Source: an uncultured Clostridia bacterium
GTDB taxonomy: Bacteria; Bacillota; Clostridia; Oscillospirales; Acutalibacteraceae
Reading direction: 5' to 3'
Assembly (NCBI GenBank): GCA_938034875.1
Contig: CALHND010000017.1
Coordinates: forward strand, 62,001-126,000
DNA: 64,000 bases
The notes under the pieces are model-generated. The model was not told the origin of the DNA. It saw only the letters and a program-made list of their open reading frames with translations, and searched no databases. Both the position numbers and the translations under genes were made by a program. Position 1 is the stretch's first letter. Every line of letters begins with the position of its first letter. This document shows positions 16,924 to 25,780 of the stretch, in pieces.

Positions 16924-17586
16924 ATGGAAACGAGAGATATTGTTCTTGAACTGAGAACAAAAAAAGGGTTATCCCAGGATGAACTTGCAGAAAAGGTTTT
17001 CGTTACCCGTCAAGCGGTTTCCCGCTGGGAAAACGGTGAAACAATACCAAATACGGAAACATTGAAAATTTTATCGAAGCTTTTTGATGTTTCTATCAAT
17101 ACTCTTTTAGGTTCACCGCAACAACTGGTTTGCCAGTGTTGCGGTATGCCTCTTGAAGACTCAAACATCAGCAAAGAGATTGACGGAATAATCAATGAGG
17201 AATACTGCAAATGGTGTTATGCCGACGGGGATTTCACTTTGGATTTTTGGAAACAATATGCAAATCTTGGCGGTAAAGAAAAGTTTGAAGAATGTAAAAA
17301 ACAGATTATTGATGAATTCAATACACTGCTCCACATCGAAGGCTTGCCCAAGGTTGAAAGATTAACCGTGTTGCCGGGCAGTTTAGTCAATCTTGAATAC
17401 CGACTTCCTAACGGAAGTATTGTAAAATTTCTAGATGACAAAGCAACATATCTTGGCAGTCAACTTGAATGTGCGTTCGGTGGCGACCGATGCTTTGGAA
17501 TTGTGGCTAATATTGATTTTCTGCTTGTGTGTACTTATGAGGAGAATGGTGAAAATCCGGAACTTATTGTTTATAAAAAGAGATAA
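16924..17586 (+). CDS. XRE-family regulator with zinc-ribbon and unknown C-terminal domain
   Basis: The product has 220 residues. Residues 5-60 are a helix-turn-helix of the Cro/CI type (KKGLSQDELAEKVFVTRQAV, then SRWENG). Residues 70-98 form a cysteine cluster (Cys70/72/73 and Cys95/98: CQCCGMPLED, YCKWCYADGDF) as in putative zinc-ribbon domains seen in stand-alone gut Firmicutes proteins. The last 100 residues are not recognised. I chose ATG 16924 because AGAGGTGAT precedes it; the frame is open back into the tRNA. It stands alone beside the tRNA and may be part of the accessory segment. Confidence 0.82.
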   Translation: METRDIVLELRTKKGLSQDELAEKVFVTRQAVSRWENGETIPNTETLKILSKLFDVSINTLLGSPQQLVCQCCGMPLEDSNISKEIDGIINEEYCKWCYADGDFTLDFWKQYANLGGKEKFEECKKQIIDEFNTLLHIEGLPKVERLTVLPGSLVNLEYRLPNGSIVKFLDDKATYLGSQLECAFGGDRCFGIVANIDFLLVCTYEENGENPELIVYKKR

Positions 17587-17671
17587 TTTGCCCCAAATTA
17601 CACTTGGTGTACTTTAATCGTTTTTTACTTTTCCACGAGGATGAATTTGTACTTTTAGGACTTCTCTTACA

Positions 17672-17705
17672 AAAAAGCTCCAAGTTTTTGGCTTGGAGCT
17701 TTTTT
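17672..17705 (+). terminator. Terminator-like hairpin, left repeat copy
   Basis: AAAAAGCTCCAAG (17672-17684) pairs with CTTGGAGCTTTTT (17692-17704). It can work in both directions and lies 85 bases after the XRE gene. An almost identical hairpin occurs at 20480. Confidence 0.8.
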
Positions 17706-17861
17706 AGTTATATTAACACTTAATAAGCTTAATACTTTGAAAATATATTGTGCTATCGCACAATGATCATATGCTTCGCAAGTTTTGGAGGTAAATATAA
17801 TATAACTGCTGCGTAGCAGCAATATCATTTTTGCATAGCAAAAATATCACTCCGGTGACGC
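17672..17861. repeat. Hairpin-rich composite repeat, left copy
   Basis: After the terminator hairpin come successive short palindromes separated by AT-rich spacers: ATTGTGC-TATC-GCACAAT (17747-17764), ATGATCAT (17763-17770), CTT-CGC-AAG, GCTGC-GTA-GCAGC (17808-17820), ATTTTTGC-ATA-GCAAAAAT (17827-17845) and TCAC-TCCG-GTGA (17847-17858). The first two-thirds recur at 20480-20610 in the same orientation on the other side of the DUF2075 gene. The last three palindromes are only in this copy. I do not recognise it as a named element. Confidence 0.75.
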
Positions 17862-17872
17862 CGTAATATAAC

Positions 17873-17901
17873 TTGAAACTACTGCGTGAGCATTGTATAA
17901 T
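17873..17901 (+). promoter_or_regulatory. Promoter of the DUF2075 gene
   Basis: TTGAAA (17873-17878) and TATAAT (17896-17901) are spaced by 17 bases. The leader is very short (about 10 bases), just enough for the GAGGTGAG ribosome site before GTG 17919. Confidence 0.65.
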
Positions 17902-17918
17902 GGTTTCGAGGTGAGAAT

Positions 17919-19897
17919 GTGCGTAATTTGAGATCTTACTATTCAGCACCAGTTGCAGAATTTTTAGAACAGTCGAGCAGTGAAATAATTGGTATCATAC
18001 ATTCTAACGATATTTCGGCGGAAACGACTATACAGCAGAGCAATACTTGGGAATCTGAGGTGCAAATTCTAAAGGAACAATTACGCCCGTTTTCGGAAGG
18101 TAGGATTATTTTCGAATACGCGATACCCCGAATGGGTAAACGTGTAGATGCCTTAGTGCTTTATAAGAATATTGTTTTTTTGCTGGAATTCAAATGCGGT
18201 GATAAAGAATACCGTCAATCTACATACGATCAGGTGTATGACTACGCACTGGACTTGCGCAACTTTCAGAAAGAAAGTCATAACAAGCTTCTGGTGCCGG
18301 TTATGGTGTCTACGAGCGCAGCGGCAGTTACAAATGAGATTTGTGAGCATGAACGTATAATTAAACCGATTTGTTGCAATGGTAAAAATATAGGAGATAT
18401 GATTAACTATATAGCAACGCATTACAACGAACCCGATTTTGATTATGTTAAGTGGGAAAACTCTGAATATTTGCCAACCCCTACTATTGTGGAAGCAGCG
18501 CAGGCGTTGTACCGCGGACATAATGTTCATGATATTACCCGCAGTGACGCTGGAGCTGAAAACCTGACGGTTACTACCGACGAAATTAACCGCATCATCG
18601 AACATAGCAAAACGAACGGTAGAAAGTCTATTTGTTTTGTGACCGGCGTTCCTGGTGCAGGTAAAACTTTAGTTGGTTTGAACATTGCCATTCAACGCTC
18701 AAATGCTCAAGAAGGCGAGCATGCTGTATTTCTTTCAGGAAACTTTCCGTTAGTAAACGTGCTTCAAGAGGCTCTTGCCCGTGACAATGTGGAACAGGAA
18801 AAACAACGCGGAAATCGTCTTTCTAAAAAAGATGCGTTACGCAGCACATCAGCGTTCATACAGATTATTCATAAGTACCGCGATTCTTTTGTGGGTAACA
18901 ATAACATACCGCCAGAGCGCGTCGCCATCTTCGATGAGGCGCAGCGTGCATGGACACACGACATGATCGAAAAGTTTATGGCGACAAAGAAGGGGGTATC
19001 TCCTTTCCCATATAGTGAGCCAGAATTTTTGATTAGCACCATGGATCGCCACCAGGATTGGGCGGTTGTTATTTGTTTAGTCGGCGGCGGACAGGAGATC
19101 AACACCGGTGAAGCGGGTCTGCCCGAATGGTTTGATTCGCTGCGCCGCGCATTCCCTGATTGGGATGTGTATATTACACCGCAGCTTAACGATGATGAAT
19201 ATCGCCGCAGCAGAAGTTGGAGCAGTATGCTGAAGGGCCTTCACGCTTACGAGCGGAACAAACTTCATCTAGCAACATCGGTACGTTCTTTCAGAACACC
19301 TGATTTGGCGGCGTTTGTGAAAGCTGTTCTGGATGCCGATACAAATCGAGCAAAAGAACTGCATCGACGTATTAAAGATAAATACCCTATTGTTATCACA
19401 CGTGATTTGAATAAGGCAAAATCCTGGGTGCGTGATCATTGTCAGGGCACCACCCGTTATGGGTTGCTGGCCAGCAGTGGCGCTATACGCCTAAAGCCAG
19501 AGGCATCTTTGTCAAAAATGAGATTTCAGTTGCTAACTGGTTCTTGAACGGTAAAGATGACGTACGTTCTAGCTATATGCTGGAAGATGTTGTTTCTGAA
19601 TTCGATATTCAAGGTTTGGAACTGGACTATTCTGTTGTCGCATGGGATGCGGATTATCGTTATGTTGACGGTGAATGGACTTACAACAATTTCAGTGGAA
19701 GTCGCTGGACCAATGTTAGTTCCGAGGAACGACGCCTTTATCTAAAAAATGCGTACCGCGTCCTGCTTACCCGCGCCCGTCAGGGCATGGCGATATTCGT
19801 ACCCGCCGGCAGTGACGATGACCCAACCCGCAATCACGAGTGGTATGATGGGATTTATATGTACTTAAAGGAAATAGGAGTAGAAGAGCTTCATTAG
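17919..19897 (+). pseudogene. DUF2075 nuclease-helicase, frameshifted
   Basis: The first reading frame (17919-19547) gives an N-terminal PD-(D/E)XK-like region (RVDALVLYKNIVFLLEFKCG), then a DUF2075 helicase core: Walker A VTGVPGAGKT, Walker B AIFDEAQRAW and TSVRSFRTPDLAAF. At about 19502 the frame breaks. The natural continuation GIFVKNEISVANWFLNGKDD up to the motif VI segment YRVLLTRARQGMAIFVP lies in the next frame and ends at 19897. Adding one G to GAGGCATC restores a product of about 659 residues, the usual length. DUF2075 proteins are Schlafen-like ATPases often found in accessory and defence regions. It is either a real single-base deletion or a sequencing error. Confidence 0.85.
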
Positions 19898-19906
19898 TAG
19901 GATTGC

Positions 19907-20199
19907 ATGGACTGGTTTGTTAATTATGTATTAACAATGCTTTTAACTGTTATTGCGATGTTTTGGTGTTTATAATTGGCGAAATGTTAAATGTTGTTTG
20001 GTTGCAACGTTTTAATTCTTATAAAGAATTAAAACGGGATATTGCAAAAACCCTGTTTTCTTATTCCAAATTTTTCACTAATGTGATAAACAACTTAGAG
20101 AAAAACGAACCGCGGAAACAAGTACATATCGATGCGGGCGATCGATTAAGAGATTGTCGTGCAAATTGTATGATTTTATTCAAACGAAATCATGTATAA
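19907..20199 (+). pseudogene. Degraded small membrane-protein gene after DUF2075
   Basis: An ATG at 19907 opens a hydrophobic stretch (MDWFVNYVLTMLLTVIAMFW) that stops at 19975. The adjoining frame continues with RFNSYKELKRDIAKTLFSYS and a further 55 residues to 20199. Together they read like one small protein with an N-terminal membrane segment and a soluble helical part, broken by a frameshift near 19965. I believe similar short membrane proteins occur beside accessory genes, but I cannot name the family. The evidence is modest. Confidence 0.35.
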
Positions 20200-20479
20200 A
20201 GGTAGATATACCACCTAAAAGAAATTACGAGAAGCCTCTGGTTTGCTTATGTATTTATCCAATTGCATGTATAATTCCAACGAAAACCAACAATGCATAG
20301 AAAAAAGAAAACCGCCGATAAAATAAGAACGCTGTTAAACATATATGGATATAGATAAGAAATCAGTTGATCCAGTATAAAATACACTGATTTTTCAAAA
20401 AAGAACCCCCTGCGTAAATTTTGACCCCCCCCTAGGCAAAAGGGGTTTAAAAAGTATCATTATTAGAGTACTTTGGCGG
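20200..20479. other. Gene-free accessory stretch
   Basis: No credible gene is visible on either strand. It contains CCCCCTGCGTAAATTTTGAC followed by a run of eight C and AGGCAAAAGGGG (about 20406-20446). This resembles the terminal sequence of some IS21-type elements by eye, but no transposase remains. It may be debris of earlier insertions. Confidence 0.4.
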
Positions 20480-20610
20480 AAAAAGCTCCAAGTTTTTAAC
20501 TTGGAGCTTTTTTAGTTATATACCTTTATCAAGTTATAATGATATTCAGATATATTGTGCTATCGCACAATGATCATATGCTTCGAAAGTTTTGGAGTAA
20601 ATATAATATT
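20480..20610. repeat. Hairpin-rich composite repeat, right copy
   Basis: This copy repeats the terminator hairpin AAAAAGCTCCAAG...CTTGGAGCTTTTT (20480-20512), then ATTGTGC-TATC-GCACAAT, ATGATCAT and AAGTTTTGGAG(G)TAAATATAATAT, in the same order, orientation and nearly the same spacing as 17672-17804. It lacks the three last palindromes of the left copy. The two copies bracket the DUF2075 gene as direct repeats about 2.8 kb apart. Confidence 0.75.
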
Positions 20611-20646
20611 TTTAAAACGAATAGCCCAAATATGACTATTTTATAA

Positions 20647-20680
20647 AAAACGGCTTAGCGTAATCGAAGCCGTTTTATTT
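20647..20680 (+). terminator. Terminator-like hairpin at right end of accessory segment
   Basis: AAAACGGCTT (20647-20656) pairs with AAGCCGTTTT (20667-20676), followed by ATTTTTTT. It closes the accessory segment on the plus strand. Confidence 0.75.
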
Positions 20681-20704
20681 TTTTAAATAAGCATGTATCA
20701 TAAC

Positions 20705-20739
20705 AAAAATGAGTTCGGTGCAACACCGAACTCATTTTT
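20705..20739 (-). terminator. Terminator of putP
   Basis: AAAAATGAGTTCGGTG and CACCGAACTCATTTTT form a perfect 16-pair hairpin with loop CAA, about 34 bases past the putP stop on the minus strand. Its T-rich arm lets it work in both directions. Confidence 0.85.
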
Positions 20740-20772
20740 AGTCTGATTAAATCAATACATTAAATTATATAT

Positions 20773-22332
20773 TTATGTTCCTGCCTTAACCTCATCAAAA
20801 TCTTTTTCAATTTCAGCAGAAGGTGCCTTTGTAATAAGCGAAACAATTATAATGCACAAGCAAGAGAAGATGAATGCCGGCAGTAATTCATATACTCCGA
20901 AAATTCCACCCAACGGATTAAGAACGAGTTTCCAAAGGAAGACCATACCGCCACCGCCTATCATTCCGGCAATGGCACCGGCACGGTTCATGCGTTTCCA
21001 GAAAAGCGAGAAAAGCATAAGCGGGCCAAATGTAGCACCAAAACCAGCCCATGCAAATGATACGAGTTTAAAGATAACACTGGTCTCATCCACAGCTATA
21101 ATAATAGCTACAATTGTAATTGCAATCAGTGCTAATCTTGAAAAAGTCATAATTTGCTTGTCATTTGCGTCTTTTTTGCATACACCCTTAAAAATGTTTT
21201 TGGCAAATGCAGATGCAGCAATCAGCAAGTAGGAATCAGATGAGCTTATTGTGGCAGCTAATATACCAGCCATTACAAATCCTGCTAAAAGAGCAGGAAG
21301 GAGATTGGTGGATAAAAGAATAAAGACTGATTCTGATGCTGCTTCTGTGGTTAAAGATGTGGGATACAGCGATCTGCCCACAATTCCAATAAATGTAGCC
21401 ACTGCAAGTGAAATAACAACCCAAACAGTTGCTATTCTGCGTGAACGGGGCAATTCATTTTCATCACGGATAGCCATAAATCTAAGAAGTACTTGGGGCA
21501 TGCCAAAGTAGCCGAGACCCCATGCAAGCGTTGAAACTATAGTAAGAAATCCGTAATCCTTTGCCGCACCGAATGCAGGAGCATTGTTTACAACCTGTTG
21601 AACACCAGCTGCATCAGTTGAGGGGTTAGCGACTCCGAAAAATTCAAAAAATCCAGGAATGGATTTTGCATTATCAATAACAGCATCAAGTCCACCAGCT
21701 GCTATTGTTCCAGTTAAAACAATGGCAATAAGTGCAACAATCATTACAATTGCCTGCATAAAGTCAGACACACTTTCTGCCAAAAAGCCGCCAAGTACAG
21801 TGTATAAAAGTACAAATGCTGCACCTAGTATCATCATGGGAACATAATCGGCGTTAAATAATGTGGAAAACAATTTGCCGCATGTTACAAAGCAACTGGA
21901 GGCATATACAGTGAAGAAAATCAGAATGAATATGGCCGAAATAATCATAATTACCGGCTTTTTTTCGCGAAAACGGTTTGAGAAAAATTCAGGCAGGGTA
22001 ATCGAGTTGCCTGCTTTTATACTATATCTGCGTAAACGCTTCGATACGATAAGCCAGTTAATATATGTACCGACAGCAAGACCAATTGCGGTCCATGCTG
22101 CATCAGCTAAGCCGCACCAATATGCTACGCCCGGTAGTCCCATTAGAAGCCAGCCGCTCATGTCAGAAGCTTCTGCACTCATAGCGGTTACCCAGGGCCC
22201 TAAGCTGCGTCCACCTAAAAAATAGTTTTCGGAGCTGGAATTAGCCTTACGAGCAAAAACTATGCCGATAATAATAACTGCGGCCATGTAAATAACCATC
22301 GCGATAAGGATTTGTATAGAACTTGAATCCAT
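20773..22332 (-). CDS. putP: Sodium/proline symporter
   Basis: This 519-residue sodium:solute symporter has about 13 membrane segments and the PutP-specific segments SSENYFLGGRSLGPWVTAMS, AEASDMSGWLLMGLPG and ISSSDSYLLIAASAF. It imports proline with sodium. I moved the start to ATG 22332: the upstream in-frame TTG lies inside the GGAGG ribosome site itself. The gene stands alone, with terminators on both sides. Confidence 0.93.
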   Translation of the reverse strand: MDSSSIQILIAMVIYMAAVIIIGIVFARKANSSSENYFLGGRSLGPWVTAMSAEASDMSGWLLMGLPGVAYWCGLADAAWTAIGLAVGTYINWLIVSKRLRRYSIKAGNSITLPEFFSNRFREKKPVIMIISAIFILIFFTVYASSCFVTCGKLFSTLFNADYVPMMILGAAFVLLYTVLGGFLAESVSDFMQAIVMIVALIAIVLTGTIAAGGLDAVIDNAKSIPGFFEFFGVANPSTDAAGVQQVVNNAPAFGAAKDYGFLTIVSTLAWGLGYFGMPQVLLRFMAIRDENELPRSRRIATVWVVISLAVATFIGIVGRSLYPTSLTTEAASESVFILLSTNLLPALLAGFVMAGILAATISSSDSYLLIAASAFAKNIFKGVCKKDANDKQIMTFSRLALIAITIVAIIIAVDETSVIFKLVSFAWAGFGATFGPLMLFSLFWKRMNRAGAIAGMIGGGGMVFLWKLVLNPLGGIFGVYELLPAFIFSCLCIIIVSLITKAPSAEIEKDFDEVKAGT

Positions 22333-22500
22333 GTGTTTTACCTCCAATTTTAATTAACGCTTATTCATAACTATAAGAAAACATATTTAGTATTATATTG
22401 GAAATTAATAAAAATTTCAAGGGTATTATACAAAACTGGTAGTTTATCTTGCATAATTGCCACAGTTTTTATATAAATACGAGTTTTTTATATAAATATA

Positions 22501-22536
22501 AAAACCTCATTTCAATTATTGAAATGAGGTTTTTTG
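22501..22536 (-). terminator. Terminator of glnN
   Basis: AAAACCTCATTTCAA and TTGAAATGAGGTTTT form a perfect 15-pair hairpin with T runs on both sides. It starts two bases past the glutamine synthetase stop. Confidence 0.9.
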
Positions 22537-22538
22537 CA

Positions 22539-24629
22539 TTATATTTTAAATAACAGATCACCGTAGGTGGGGTAAGGCCAGTATTTTTCTCCCACAAGCA
22601 TTTCAAGCTCATCAGCAACTTTTCGTGCCTCGTTCATCTTAATTAAAATAACATCTTTGCAGTAGGTTGCCTCGTCTAATGCATTAGATTGAGTTTCGTT
22701 ACAATGAACAGCAGTGTCCAGCTCAGATGTGCACTCACACAATTTTTCTGCAAGCTCTGTAAGACGTGTGATAATTTTCTCTTCAAACAAAGTTGACAGA
22801 GCTGGCGAGATAGCTTTTTTGGAGGCGGCACTCTCAGCAAGATCTTTTATGTAAGATGCTACAGCGGGTATGATTTCCTTATGGAGCATATCAAGAGCAG
22901 TCAGCGCTTCAATACGAATAACTTTTGAATACTGTTCAAGGTAAATTTCATATCTTGAATGAAGCTCAATTTCGGAAAATACCTTATGTTCTGTAAACAG
23001 CTTAATTGATTTTTGGCTAATGATGTGCGGCATACAGTCAACAGTAGTGGGCAGGTTAGGTAATCCACGTTTTTTGGCTTCGGCCTGCCATTCTTTTGAG
23101 TATCCGTCGCCGTTAAATATGATTCGTTTATGTTCTTTAATTGTGCGTTTAATCAGCTTTGATACTGCCAAACTGAAATCTTCAGCGCCATCAAGCTCAT
23201 CTGCAAACTGTCGAAGTGACTCGGCAATTATTGTATTAAGTATGATATTCGGGCTTGCAACCGATGCGGATGAACCGAGCATACGGAACTCAAATTTATT
23301 ACCGGTGAAAGCAAACGGTGAAGTGCGGTTGCGGTCGGTATTATCCTTCGGAAAATGGGGCAGAACGCTTACGCCTATTTCCATATCTGCAGCATCGGTG
23401 TTTTTATACGGAGTGCCGCTTTCAATAGCATCGAGAATTGCGGTAAGCTCATCGCCCAGAAAAATTGAAACAATTGCGGGTGGTGCTTCGTCGCCACCAA
23501 GTCTAAGGTCGTTGCTTGCTGATGCAATAGAAATACGCATAAGCTCTTGATAATCGTCCACAGCTTTAATGCTTGCGGCTAAAAACAATAAGAACTGCGC
23601 ATTTTCTGACGGCGTTTTGCCGGGATCAAGCAGATTTTTGCCCTTGTCTGTGGACAACGCCCAGTTATTATGTTTGCCGCTGCCGTTTATGCCGGCAAAC
23701 GGTTTTTCGTGTAGCAGACAAACAAGGTTGTGCTTTGCCGCCACTTTTTTCATTGTTTCCATGGTCAACTGGTTGTGGTCGGTGGCAACATTTGTTGTTG
23801 TATAAATAGGAGCAAATTCGTGTTGCGCAGGAGCAACCTCGTTATGTTCGGTTTTAGCTAAAACACCCAGTTTCCAAAGCTCCTCATCAAGCTCTGCCAT
23901 AAAAGACTGCACACGGGGTTTTATAGCACCAAAATAATGATCATCCAGGTCTTGGCCTTTTGGAGGTTTCGCACCAAAAAGTGTGCGGCCGGTGTACATG
24001 ATGTCACGGCGCTTTTCACAGCGATCTTTATCAATAAGGAAATATTCCTGTTCAGGGCCAACTGTCGGTATAACGCGTTTTACGCTGTCGTTGCCAAATA
24101 GGCGAAGTATGCGTAATGCCTGAATATTAAGAGCGTCCATTGAGCGCAGAAGAGGTGTTTTTTTATCAAGTGCGACACCTGTATATGCGCAGAATGCGGT
24201 CGGGATACACAAAACGCCATCTTTAATAAATGCATATGAGGTAGGGTCCCAGTTTGTGTAGCCGCGAGCCTCAAATGTGGCACGAATTCCGCCGTTTGGG
24301 AAGCTGGAAGCATCGGGTTCACCTTTAATAAGTTCTTTACCTGAAAAATCCATTATAATCTTACCATCACTAGACGGCGAGATAAAGCTATCGTGCTTTT
24401 CAGCAGTGATGCCTGTCATCGGCTGGAACCAGTGTGTGTAATGTTTTGCACCTTTTTCAATAGCCCAGTCCTTCATTGCGTTAGCAACAACATTTGCTGC
24501 ATCTAGCGAAAGGGGAGTATTGGTCTCAATTGACTTTGTTACCGCATTATAGGTTTCCTCCGGCAAGCGCTCTTTCATAACAGCATCGCTGAAAACCATA
24601 CAGCCGAAAATTTCAGGAATATTTATCAT
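22539..24629 (-). CDS. glnN: Glutamine synthetase type III
   Basis: At 696 residues this is the long GSIII form, common in Ruminococcus and Bacteroidetes. The type III N-terminal region is present, with catalytic segments GPEQEYFLID, EVAPAQHEFAP and KPFAGINGSGKHNNWAL (glutamate/ATP site), and EFRMLGSSASVASPN further on. It makes glutamine from glutamate, ammonia and ATP. The start ATG at 24629 follows GGAGGGTAAC; the TTG four codons upstream overlaps that site. Only 31 bases separate it from the membrane-protein gene upstream, so it may share that transcript. Confidence 0.96.
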   Translation of the reverse strand: MINIPEIFGCMVFSDAVMKERLPEETYNAVTKSIETNTPLSLDAANVVANAMKDWAIEKGAKHYTHWFQPMTGITAEKHDSFISPSSDGKIIMDFSGKELIKGEPDASSFPNGGIRATFEARGYTNWDPTSYAFIKDGVLCIPTAFCAYTGVALDKKTPLLRSMDALNIQALRILRLFGNDSVKRVIPTVGPEQEYFLIDKDRCEKRRDIMYTGRTLFGAKPPKGQDLDDHYFGAIKPRVQSFMAELDEELWKLGVLAKTEHNEVAPAQHEFAPIYTTTNVATDHNQLTMETMKKVAAKHNLVCLLHEKPFAGINGSGKHNNWALSTDKGKNLLDPGKTPSENAQFLLFLAASIKAVDDYQELMRISIASASNDLRLGGDEAPPAIVSIFLGDELTAILDAIESGTPYKNTDAADMEIGVSVLPHFPKDNTDRNRTSPFAFTGNKFEFRMLGSSASVASPNIILNTIIAESLRQFADELDGAEDFSLAVSKLIKRTIKEHKRIIFNGDGYSKEWQAEAKKRGLPNLPTTVDCMPHIISQKSIKLFTEHKVFSEIELHSRYEIYLEQYSKVIRIEALTALDMLHKEIIPAVASYIKDLAESAASKKAISPALSTLFEEKIITRLTELAEKLCECTSELDTAVHCNETQSNALDEATYCKDVILIKMNEARKVADELEMLVGEKYWPYPTYGDLLFKI

Positions 24630-24660
24630 GTTACCCTCCAAGAACCGATTTAGATGGATT

Positions 24661-25185
24661 TTATTTAAGCAGTTTTTTTATATGCTTATGATAATTGTTG
24701 AAATACATTGTAATTAACCTTGTCATGCCGTAATCGTATAAAATGAAAAATACATTGCCAAGTGCGAGCACAATCCAGACAAAGGTCATGTTATCAAAAC
24801 CAAGAGCGGCAAGACCGAAAATTGGTATAAGTATTGAATATGCTGCAATGACAGACGCATTAAAAATGAGCAGTTTTACTACGTACTCAACTGCACGAAT
24901 ACGTATTTTTTCAAGCAGAGATTTAATAATAGGATAGTAACCAAAAAACATGGTATAAAGTAGCGATGCTTCGTTTAATCCAAAAATAAAGGAAATACCC
25001 GATGCTACAAAATATGCAGCAATTGCCCACTTTACACCTGATTCAATAACAATTATTGCACCAAATAGTCCTGCAATAGCCGGCAAGACATCTACTCCCA
25101 TTGGAATCAGTTTGCTGAGTAAGATCAACATTGCACTTAATGCGGCTAAAGAAGCACTGAAAACAATTTTTTTACTTTTTTTCAT
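24661..25185 (-). CDS. Small polytopic membrane protein, possibly ECF S-component-like
   Basis: The product has 174 residues with about five hydrophobic segments starting near residue 9 (VFSASLAALSAMLILLSKLI), then IAGLFGAIIVIES, WAIAAYFVASGISFIFG and others, and a basic end (HKHIKKLLK). The overall look (ALSAML, VLPAIAGLFG) recalls substrate-binding S components of energy-coupling-factor transporters, but no ligand can be assigned. Its ATG lies one base past the DnaJ-gene stop, with GGTGG upstream, so the two are coupled. Confidence 0.65.
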   Translation of the reverse strand: MKKSKKIVFSASLAALSAMLILLSKLIPMGVDVLPAIAGLFGAIIVIESGVKWAIAAYFVASGISFIFGLNEASLLYTMFFGYYPIIKSLLEKIRIRAVEYVVKLLIFNASVIAAYSILIPIFGLAALGFDNMTFVWIVLALGNVFFILYDYGMTRLITMYFNNYHKHIKKLLK

Positions 25186-25186
25186 G

Positions 25187-25780
25187 TTAGCAGCCACCAC
25201 AGCCACGGCACAGGCAATCCAAACAAATCATACCCTGGCAAACATCGCAAACTGTACATCCTTGCACATTACCGCCGGTGCGGTAGGGGTTGTATCCACT
25301 GCGCTGACTGTTGATATGATTGAGGGCTGCGCGATATTCGGGGTTGCTCGGATTCATTTTGTACGCTGTGGCAAAACTCGTATATGCGTTGTCAAACCAG
25401 CCGCGTTTGTATTGTACGCTGCCGTTAAGATAATACCATTCTGCGTCACGTTCGTTTATGGACACTTCATCAAGCATTTTTTGTGCCTGCTCAAGGTTGT
25501 TATTTTGTATATGCAGGCGTATTTCGCTTAATTTCGGGTTTTGATAGGCAGAATATCCGCCATTATCTGATGAAAAATTACTTTTACCGCCACGGCGCTC
25601 GTTTACAATTGCGTCGTAGGCTTCGTTTATTTCCTTCATTTTTTCATCGGCCAGGTCGGACAAAGGATTGTCAGCATAGTTGTCGGGATGGTATTTTTTT
25701 GCTAATTCACGGTATGCCGCTTTTATTTTGTCGTCACTGTCTGATTTTGATACGCCGAGTATTTCATATGGGTTTTTCAT
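25187..25780 (-). CDS. J-domain protein with TPR-like middle and Cys-rich tail
   Basis: The product has 197 residues. The N-terminal J domain (1-65) carries the essential HPD at 31-33 (KKYHPDNY) and should stimulate a DnaK-type Hsp70. A helical middle (about 85-145) has a TPR-like pattern (EWYYLNGSVQYKRGWFDNAY). The last 35 residues hold about nine cysteines (GCTVCDVCQGMICLDCLCR, then GCGGC), which may bind metal or anchor to membranes. No glycine-rich or type I zinc domain is present, so it is not DnaJ itself. It overlaps the DUF5685 gene by 17 bases. Confidence 0.87.
   Translation of the reverse strand: MKNPYEILGVSKSDSDDKIKAAYRELAKKYHPDNYADNPLSDLADEKMKEINEAYDAIVNERRGGKSNFSSDNGGYSAYQNPKLSEIRLHIQNNNLEQAQKMLDEVSINERDAEWYYLNGSVQYKRGWFDNAYTSFATAYKMNPSNPEYRAALNHINSQRSGYNPYRTGGNVQGCTVCDVCQGMICLDCLCRGCGGC

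Noticed and set aside
17740..17861. CRISPR array in the palindrome-rich region
   Set aside because: The palindromes differ from one another and there are no identical repeats with unique spacers of regular length, and no cas genes.
19495..19510. Programmed ribosomal frameshift in the DUF2075 gene
   Set aside because: There is no slippery heptamer or Shine-Dalgarno-like stimulator next to the break; a single-base loss explains it better.
20400..20450. Insertion sequence end (C-run with TAAATTTTGAC)
   Set aside because: It only resembles IS21-type ends by memory; there is no partner end and no transposase, so I do not call an element.
16689..20680. Possibility that tRNA-Leu(CAA) is the attachment site of an integrated element
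   Set aside because: I found no copy of the tRNA 3' end near the right end of the accessory segment and no integrase gene.
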